From positions 62,001 to 126,000 of the forward strand of contig NZ_CAMUES010000002.1 in the NCBI RefSeq assembly GCF_947087965.1: a DNA stretch of 64,000 bases. Direction: 5' to 3'. Source of the DNA: an uncultured Mobiluncus sp. (GTDB taxonomy: Bacteria; Actinomycetota; Actinomycetes; Actinomycetales; Actinomycetaceae). The notes beneath the pieces are model-generated. The model was not told where the DNA came from and did not search any database. It worked only from the letters and a program-made list of their open reading frames with translations. Below are positions 58,729 to 64,000 of the stretch, piece by piece. The translations under genes were made by a program, and so were the position numbers. The number at the start of each line of letters is the position of its first letter. The stretch's first letter is position 1.

Positions 58729-59835
58729 ATGTTTTCTATTACTCGTGGACCAGCCTCGTCCCGGGCTTTGGCAGCGTTGGCCGCAGCAGGGTTGTGCGCG
58801 GCTTTGGTGGCGGGTTGCAGCGATTCGCGTCCGGTCGACAGCGCCACCACCACCCCGGGAACTGACAAAGGCACGTCCAGCGGCACGGTAACCCTGGTGA
58901 CCTATGATTCATTTCCCCTGAGCGATGAAACCGCCGCCGCCTTTACCGACAAAACGGGTTACCAGTTAAAGGTGGTTAAGAACGGCGATGGGGTAGAGCT
59001 GACTAATAAGCTGATTTTGACCAAGGATGCGCCGTTGGGCGATGCCGTGTTCGGGTTTGATAACAACACCGCTCAGGCCGCCGTTGATGCCGGAGCCCTG
59101 GCTGATTTCACCGGGAAACTCGCTCCCAGCGTGCAAAAACTGCGCGGGGATTCGAAGCAATTAGTGCCTGTGGACCGCGGCGAGGTTTGCGTTAACTACG
59201 ATGTCGCCTACTTCCAAAAGAAAGGCCAGCAGCCCCCCGCGACTTTTGATGACCTGGCGAAACCTGAATACAAGAATCTCACCGTGGTAGAGGATCCCCG
59301 CACGTCCACGCCGGGCCTGGCTTTCCTGCTGTCCACCATCAACGCCAAGGGCGAAAACGGGTGGATGGACTACTGGAAGTCCCTGAAAGAGAACGGGGTC
59401 AAGGCCGTGAGCTCATGGGACGATGCATTCAACGTTGACTTTACGGCGGGTTCTAATGACAACGGCAGTGCGGCTTACCCCATCATGGTGTCCTACGCTT
59501 CCTCCCCGGCTTGGGCGGTCAGCGATGACGGTAGCGTTTCCACCATTGGCAACGTGCCGGCGACTTGTTACCAGCAGATTGAATACGCTGGGGTGCTGAA
59601 AGGTGCCAAGAATCCGGCGGGTGCTGCGGCGTTGGTCCAGTTCCTGACCGAGGAAACGGCGCAAAAGGACCTGACCGAGAACAACTATATGTACCCGGTG
59701 CTGGATTCGGTGCAGCTGCCGGAACCGTTGGCTAAGTTCGGCGCCCCGTCGGGTCAGGCGGCCATCCTGAAGGAATCCGACGTGGTTAAGAACCGCGAAG
59801 CCTGGGTGCGTTCCTGGGCTGAAATCATGGGCTAG
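58729..59835 (+). CDS. thiB: thiamine ABC transporter, substrate-binding lipoprotein
   Basis: Binds thiamine or its phosphates outside the membrane. 368 residues. A long signal peptide has the lipobox LVAGC with Cys at about residue 30, followed by a Ser/Thr/Gly tether. The TbpA/ThiB fold is marked by VTLVTYDSFPLSDE, LGDAVFGFDNNTAQAA, the ligand-pocket region DRGEVCVNYDVAYFQ, and the YAGVLKGAKNPAGAAALV segment. The preceding TPP riboswitch and the downstream thiP-thiQ make the substrate assignment strong. It is followed by thiP at 27 bases. Confidence 0.94.
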   Translation: MFSITRGPASSRALAALAAAGLCAALVAGCSDSRPVDSATTTPGTDKGTSSGTVTLVTYDSFPLSDETAAAFTDKTGYQLKVVKNGDGVELTNKLILTKDAPLGDAVFGFDNNTAQAAVDAGALADFTGKLAPSVQKLRGDSKQLVPVDRGEVCVNYDVAYFQKKGQQPPATFDDLAKPEYKNLTVVEDPRTSTPGLAFLLSTINAKGENGWMDYWKSLKENGVKAVSSWDDAFNVDFTAGSNDNGSAAYPIMVSYASSPAWAVSDDGSVSTIGNVPATCYQQIEYAGVLKGAKNPAGAAALVQFLTEETAQKDLTENNYMYPVLDSVQLPEPLAKFGAPSGQAAILKESDVVKNREAWVRSWAEIMG

Positions 59836-59862
59836 TCGTCCCGAGCGTTCGAAAGGCGATAA

Positions 59863-61569
59863 ATGGAAAAGACAGCCCCCAGGGTGGCTCTAGCGGTGAT
59901 GGTTTTCCTGCCGCTGGCTTTCCTGGGGCTGTTTTTTCTGTGGCCGACCCTGCGTATTATCGGCATGGGGTTGAGTGGTACGGCGGCTGGCCTGGGCTCC
60001 GGCGGGAGTGCTGGCTTTGGCGGGGCTTTGCGCGAAATGCTCGGTCGAACCCGGACCTGGACGACCCTGTTTTGGACCTTGGAGATGGGTTTGCTGGGGA
60101 CCATATTTTCAGTTTTCCTAGGTGTCGCCGGGGCTTGGGTGCTTTACGGGCTGCGGATTCCGGGGCGTCGAGTGTGGCGCACCCTCACCGGGGTGCCTTT
60201 CGTGTTGCCCTCCGTAGTGGTCGGGGTGGCGTTCCAGAATTTGTTAGGGCCGGGGGCTCCCCTGGGTTTCCTGGGTCTGTCCGAGAGCCGTGCCGCGATT
60301 ATCTTGGCGATGGTGTTTTTTAACTTTTCCCTGGTCGCGAGGATCGTTGGTAACGCTTGGATGCGTTTGGATCCGCGTCCCGCACAAGCCGCGCGGGCGC
60401 TCGGAGCCAGTCCGGCCCGGGCGTTCTTGACCGTGACCCTGCCCCGGCTGGGGCCGGCGATTTTTGCCGCGGCCTCCCTGGTGTTCCTCTATTGCATTAC
60501 GTCTTACGGCCTGATTCGAGTGCTGGGTGGGGTAAAAATCACGACGTTGGAAGTCGAGATTTACTTGGAAACCGCCAGTTACCTCAATCTTTCGGGAGCC
60601 GCGGTTTTGTCTATCCTGCAGATTCTCATCGTGTTGGCGGCTCTGGGTATTAATGGGGTGGCCCGGGCGCGTTTTGAACGCGCGGGGGCGCTGCGCACCG
60701 TGCCGCCCCGGCGGGTGCGCCGCGAGGATATTTTCGCGCTGGTCTTGACCGGTTTTGGAATTCTGTTGGTGGCGATGCCGCTGATTTTCATGGTGGTGGC
60801 TTCGCTGCGTTTGGCGGGTCGCTGGACGCTGGCGAACTATCGAGCCTTGGGCCATCCGGGGATTGTGGCGCAGCTGCCGGGCACGGCTTGGGCAGCGTGG
60901 GAGTATTCCCTGCAGGTGGCGTTGCTGTCCTGCGTGATTTCCCTGGTCATGGGGTTGTCGGTGGCGCTGGTCGTGTCCCGCCGAGTACCGCCGAACTCGC
61001 GGTGGCGCGGGGCACAGGAACTGTTCGATATGCTGTTTTCCTCTCCCCAAGGCGTTAGCGCGGTTACGGTGGGTTTCGGAATGCTGATAACTTTGCAGGC
61101 TCCGCCGCTTTCTCTGCCCGCTAACGCGGCGTTTCTGGCGGCCGCACAAGCGGTGGTGGCGGTGCCGCTGGTGCTGCGTTCGGTCCTGCCGACCTTGCGA
61201 GCCATCAATCCGCATCTGCGCGAGGCGGCCGCGACTTTGGGGGCGAACCGTCTGCAGTCTTTCGTCACGGTGGAGCTGCCCGTTTTGGCGCGGGTCAGTG
61301 GGGTCGGGGCCGGTTTCGCTTTCGCGATTTCTCTGGGGGAGTTTGGGGCGACCAGTTTCCTGGCCAGGCCGCTGGAGCCGACACTGCCGGTGGCGATTTT
61401 TGCTTTGAGTTCGCGTCCGTCCGCGCAGGCACAAGGGGCGAGCGCCGCCGCGTGCGTGGTGCTGGCGCTGACGTGTGCATTGGTCATGTTCGTGGCAGAA
61501 AACGGTTTTGCCGCTGCAACGCGAGACCCGCAGTGGGGACTGCCTAAGAAAAGGAGAACAAGGACGTGA
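59863..61569 (+). CDS. thiP: thiamine ABC transporter permease
   Basis: Double-length permease of the ThiP type: 568 residues with two sets of about six membrane segments, each with an EAA loop (ARALGASPARAFLTVTLPRLG near 185-205, and EAAATLGANRLQSFVTVELPVL near 450-470). The two halves face the same ATPase. GAAAGG precedes ATG 59863. A long G+C-rich frame on the opposite strand is a shadow. The stop overlaps the GTG of thiQ (GTGA type, four bases), so expression is coupled. Confidence 0.94.
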   Translation: MEKTAPRVALAVMVFLPLAFLGLFFLWPTLRIIGMGLSGTAAGLGSGGSAGFGGALREMLGRTRTWTTLFWTLEMGLLGTIFSVFLGVAGAWVLYGLRIPGRRVWRTLTGVPFVLPSVVVGVAFQNLLGPGAPLGFLGLSESRAAIILAMVFFNFSLVARIVGNAWMRLDPRPAQAARALGASPARAFLTVTLPRLGPAIFAAASLVFLYCITSYGLIRVLGGVKITTLEVEIYLETASYLNLSGAAVLSILQILIVLAALGINGVARARFERAGALRTVPPRRVRREDIFALVLTGFGILLVAMPLIFMVVASLRLAGRWTLANYRALGHPGIVAQLPGTAWAAWEYSLQVALLSCVISLVMGLSVALVVSRRVPPNSRWRGAQELFDMLFSSPQGVSAVTVGFGMLITLQAPPLSLPANAAFLAAAQAVVAVPLVLRSVLPTLRAINPHLREAAATLGANRLQSFVTVELPVLARVSGVGAGFAFAISLGEFGATSFLARPLEPTLPVAIFALSSRPSAQAQGASAAACVVLALTCALVMFVAENGFAAATRDPQWGLPKKRRTRT

Positions 61570-62336
61570 GTGAAGAAACCTCCCAACCGGGCTTGTGCCT
61601 GCGGCAAGTGACCTTTTCCTACCCGCCAAACCGACGCGGTGAGGCTCCCATGCCGGTTTTGCAGGCCGTGAACCTGGACGTGAACCGGGGCGAAATTATG
61701 GTGCTGCTGGGGCCGTCCGGCTGTGGAAAGTCGACCCTGCTGCAGGTTGTGGCGGGATTGCTGCCGGCCGATTCCGGCACTTTGACCTGGGACGGCGTCA
61801 ACCAGGAGCCCATTCCCACCCATAGGCGCGGATTCGCGATGCTGTTCCAAGACGGCCAGCTGTTTGCCAACCGCAACGTGGAACGCAACGTCGGCTACGC
61901 CCTGGAACTGCGCCGCCCACGCCCTTGCAAAACGGAAATAGCCGCCACGGTGGCCGAAATGCTGCAGTTGGTGCGGCTGGAGGGCATGGAAAAGCGCCGT
62001 GTCGACACGCTTTCGGGAGGGCAGGCCGGGCGAGTCGCTCTCGCTCGTGCCCTAGCGGCCAGGCCAAAACTGCTGCTACTCGATGAGCCGCTTTCCGCCC
62101 TTGACGAACAGTTGAAGTACGAGTTAGCCGCCGAAATCCGCGACATTGTGAAACGCAGCCACATCACCGCCGTTTACGTCACCCACGATCAGGCAGAGGC
62201 CGCCCTGGTGGCGGATCGCGTGGGGATCATGCTTGCTGGGGAGATTCGTCAAACCGGTACATTAGATGAGCTGAAAACCCACCCGGAGACCCGTGAAGTC
62301 GCCAAATTCCTGGGGGTCGGTTTACCTCCTCGGTAA
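61566..62336 (+). CDS. thiQ: thiamine ABC transporter ATP-binding protein
   Basis: Energises thiamine uptake. 256 residues from GTG 61566. Walker A is VLLGPSGCGKSTLLQV, the Q-loop is FAMLFQDGQLF, the signature is TLSGGQAGRVALARALA, Walker B is KLLLLDEPLSALDEQLK, and the H-loop is VYVTHDQAEAALVADRV. It overlaps thiP by four bases and completes the riboswitch-controlled thiBPQ operon. The next gene, rraA-like, starts 99 bases downstream after GGAAAGGAAAC. Confidence 0.94.
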   Translation: MSEETSQPGLCLRQVTFSYPPNRRGEAPMPVLQAVNLDVNRGEIMVLLGPSGCGKSTLLQVVAGLLPADSGTLTWDGVNQEPIPTHRRGFAMLFQDGQLFANRNVERNVGYALELRRPRPCKTEIAATVAEMLQLVRLEGMEKRRVDTLSGGQAGRVALARALAARPKLLLLDEPLSALDEQLKYELAAEIRDIVKRSHITAVYVTHDQAEAALVADRVGIMLAGEIRQTGTLDELKTHPETREVAKFLGVGLPPR

Positions 62337-62435
62337 GTTCGAGAAATTCGTTAGACTGGTGACGCCAGCGCCCCGAGACCGGTGTATTCGTACCATTCTT
62401 GCGGTATGCAGTGGTGTTTCGGAAAGGAAACGACA

Positions 62436-62927
62436 ATGAAACAAAACATGATAGCCCCCCTCGCAACCACGGATTTGTATGACGAATACGGTGACCAGCT
62501 GCGGGTTTGTGATATTCAGATGGCTAACTTTGGTGGGCACAAGGCTTTCGCCGGCCAGATTACAACAATCCACTGCCACCTGGACAACGGCCTGGTGAAA
62601 GCCACGCTGAACTCCCCGGGGGAGGGTCGGGTCCTGGTCGTTGACGGAGAAGGCGACCTGCACACGGCCTTGTGCGGTGACATGATTGCGGGTGCCGCGG
62701 TAAAGAACGGTTGGGCTGGGGTCGTCATCAACGGGGCGATTCGCGACTCGGCAACGATTCGCGGTCTGGCTCTGGGCATGAAAGCGCTGGGCACTACCCC
62801 TCGTAAATCCGCCAAAGACAGCGTGGGTGAAACCGATGTGGAGCTAAACTTCGGGGGCATCACGTGGCGCCCCGGAGACATCTTGCACGCCGACATGGAC
62901 GGAATCGTTTTGCTCCCCAAAGAGTAA
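62436..62927 (+). CDS. rraA: RraA-family protein (RNase E inhibitor / hydroxymethyl-oxoglutarate aldolase fold)
   Basis: Small trimeric-fold protein of the RraA family; members either bind RNase E (E. coli RraA) or act as HMG/oxaloacetate aldolases, and the sequence here does not decide between them. ATG 62436 follows GGAAAGGAAAC; upstream frame codons are unlike the family. 163 residues. ATTDLYDEYGDQLRVCD, ALCGDMIAGAAVKNGWAGVVINGAIRDS and the C-terminal HADMDGIVLLP are characteristic, including the GxRD-type INGAIRD motif of aldolases. Its place after thiBPQ is probably chance, as a terminator-like hairpin follows it. Confidence 0.9.
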   Translation: MKQNMIAPLATTDLYDEYGDQLRVCDIQMANFGGHKAFAGQITTIHCHLDNGLVKATLNSPGEGRVLVVDGEGDLHTALCGDMIAGAAVKNGWAGVVINGAIRDSATIRGLALGMKALGTTPRKSAKDSVGETDVELNFGGITWRPGDILHADMDGIVLLPKE

Positions 62928-63052
62928 GCCAACCCCCTGTATCACGAAAAGACGAAAAAGTAACAGAATACGGGGCTTAAGAGTCAGGTATTTCGGTTCT
63001 AACTGTCATGGTAGTGGCGGTGCGTGTCCGGTTCGCAGATGGGTGCCAAGGT

Positions 63053-63090
63053 GCCCGCAGAGCGTATTAAATTCTCCACGGGCTTTTCTT
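63053..63090 (+). terminator. intrinsic terminator after rraA
   Basis: GCCCG (63053-63057) with inner AGAG pairs with CTC and CGGGC (63079-63083), leaving an AT-rich loop, followed by TTTTCTT. It lies 126 bases past the rraA stop and just before the convergent gene's stop. The stem is imperfect (one bulge each side). Confidence 0.6.
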
Positions 63091-63115
63091 GTGTATCCAC
63101 TACAAAAATAACGGT

Positions 63116-64000
63116 TTAGTAGAATCCGTCTACCAGAATATGAGAACCTCCGTCAGGCAAAGTTACCGTTTTGTCATTATCGGTATTTTTAATTTTGTCA
63201 AAAACCCAACGAGTTTTTCCATTTACTTCCTGGGGGGTTAGAGTAACTGGATACGTCTCTTGCAAAAACGAAATCCCGCCGTCACTATCAGTCCAAAGAT
63301 TCGGAGTCATGCTACCGATAGTTACCCCGTCAGGATAGCCAGGGTGGCTACTAAAAAGAATGGTAGGCTTATTGACAAATAGTGTCGATTCTAAGAACTG
63401 GCAGTCGGGTTTTGGTTTTTCAACATTAATTCCGCAAGCCCCGGTAGAAGCGTACTCATCAGTCAAAACCGGAACCATATGCCCCATCTGCATAAAGGTT
63501 TCCAGTAATTTTTTATTAAGCTCGGTAGCATCTGGTTTATCTCCATCTGAAAACCACTTTCTAGCATAAGTAAACGGATTTTCGACCTTTCCGGATTCAA
63601 TGTCATTAATCATGGCTAAAGCTTCGCCTTCCGGTTTCCAAATGGTTTTGAAAGCCTTGAGGTGTTCTTCAAAAGAAGCTGTGCGAGGCATACTAGAACG
63701 AAATTCGCTCATAACCTCTTTGCGGGTCAAGTACTCTTTCCATGCGGGAATGAGACGCTCTCGGATTTCATTAGCAGAAATATTTTCACTCTTTGGAACC
63801 ATAACCATGTTTGCAGGGAAAGTGCGTAAGTAAACTATATCCCAGTTATCATAAAGGGAAGCTACAGGGATTCGGGCGGTATCTACCGCGTCATCAACCA
63901 ACTTCTGAGCCTCTTTTTCGCCCAAAATGTCGGTAATAGAAACATAGTCTTTCCAGCGGTCGGGAACAACTAAGTCTGCACGAACTAATCCTGTTTCATC
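63116..64000 (-). CDS. unrecognised protein, C-terminal part (5' end outside window)
   Basis: I do not recognise this gene. The frame stays open past TTG 63925 to the right edge (upstream codons read DETGLVRADLVVPDRWKDY), so it is truncated by the window and the apparent start is not real. The visible 294 residues are mixed alpha/beta, hydrophilic, with no membrane segment. They include FPANMVMVPKSENISANEI, a Trp/Asp-rich region, two Cys (ACGI and DCQF) and a C-terminal SHILVDGFY. Base composition is clearly more AT-rich (mid 40s percent G+C by eye) than thiBPQ and glnA, which suggests recent arrival. An extracytoplasmic location is possible but the N terminus is not visible. Confidence 0.75.
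   Translation of the reverse strand, partial: DETGLVRADLVVPDRWKDYVSITDILGEKEAQKLVDDAVDTARIPVASLYDNWDIVYLRTFPANMVMVPKSENISANEIRERLIPAWKEYLTRKEVMSEFRSSMPRTASFEEHLKAFKTIWKPEGEALAMINDIESGKVENPFTYARKWFSDGDKPDATELNKKLLETFMQMGHMVPVLTDEYASTGACGINVEKPKPDCQFLESTLFVNKPTILFSSHPGYPDGVTIGSMTPNLWTDSDGGISFLQETYPVTLTPQEVNGKTRWVFDKIKNTDNDKTVTLPDGGSHILVDGFY

Noticed and set aside
58437..58886. A 150-residue N-terminal extension of GlnA1
   Set aside because: It would run through the TPP riboswitch region in antisense and is unlike the family; AGGAGG supports ATG 58436.
60244..61629. A 461-residue open frame antisense to thiP
   Set aside because: It results from high G+C codon bias on the other strand; the translation is Arg/Gln/His-rich, with no start context, and thiP is well supported.
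63040..63120. A 26-codon open frame starting at ATG GGT GCC near 63039
   Set aside because: It overlaps the terminator hairpin and has no ribosome binding site.

Overview
The window looks like the chromosome of a Gram-positive actinobacterium, most likely of the Actinomycetaceae and perhaps Mobiluncus-like. That placement is inference from gene order, moderate G+C (mid to high 50s percent by eye), frequent GTG/TTG starts, a maltose-1-phosphate/glycogen synthase of the mycobacterial type divergent from glgC, the glnA2-glnE pair, the xerD-parA-scpA-scpB-rluB-tyrA-cmk-der block, and gap-pgk-tpiA...secG. Most of the window is ordinary core chromosome; no phage, insertion sequence, plasmid or CRISPR locus was seen.

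Layout. 1-10.7 kb is the distal half of the division/cell-wall (dcw) cluster: murE (cut by the window edge), murF, mraY, murD, ftsW, murG, murC, ftsQ, tightly packed on the + strand. 10.8-14.3 kb holds serB and glgC on the - strand, divergent from glgA/glgM. 14.4-19.8 kb has a lone ABC ATPase, glnA2 and glnE. 20-25.4 kb has an HTH membrane regulator, a histidine phosphatase, a PAP2-type membrane protein and a three-gene polar amino-acid ABC transporter. 25.5-32.7 kb is a remodelled version of the locus that in mycobacteria carries pepB, the E2 gene, lipB, lipA and a DUF4191 gene. Here pepA, lpdA and an E2-like gene are on the - strand, followed by a pseudokinase gene (+) and DUF4191 (-). The E2-like protein has three lipoyl domains and a peripheral-subunit-binding domain but no acyltransferase domain.

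33-41.3 kb is gap-pgk-tpiA and then, after about 4.9 kb of extra material, secG. The extra material is a cell-wall-binding polysaccharide deacetylase, an 87-bp decayed copy of part of tpiA, an AT-richer orphan gene, and two CrcB fluoride-channel genes. 41.4-51.5 kb has tkt (-), then xerD, parA, scpA, scpB, rluB, tyrA, cmk and der. A tRNA-Pro(GGG) follows at 51.6 kb. 51.7-57 kb holds a long AT-rich non-coding stretch, an LAxTG-anchored surface protein, a long-chain acyl-CoA ligase and an Ala/Asn-rich membrane-tailed orphan. 57-62.9 kb has glnA1 (-), divergent from a TPP riboswitch that leads thiBPQ, followed by an rraA-family gene. The window ends inside an AT-richer unrecognised - strand gene.

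How the parts work together. murE/F/C/D, mraY and murG make lipid II and ftsW/ftsQ use it at the septum. gap, pgk and tpiA are lower glycolysis and tkt the pentose phosphate branch. glgC and glgM make storage glucan. glnA1, glnA2 and glnE form a nitrogen-assimilation set in which only GlnA1 carries the adenylylation tyrosine. The points most worth following are the catalytic-domain-less lipoyl scaffold encoded beside lpdA with lipA/lipB missing, the insertion between tpiA and secG marked by a tpiA remnant, and the unrecognised genes at 38.1-39.6, 55.5-57.0 and 63.1-64.0 kb.
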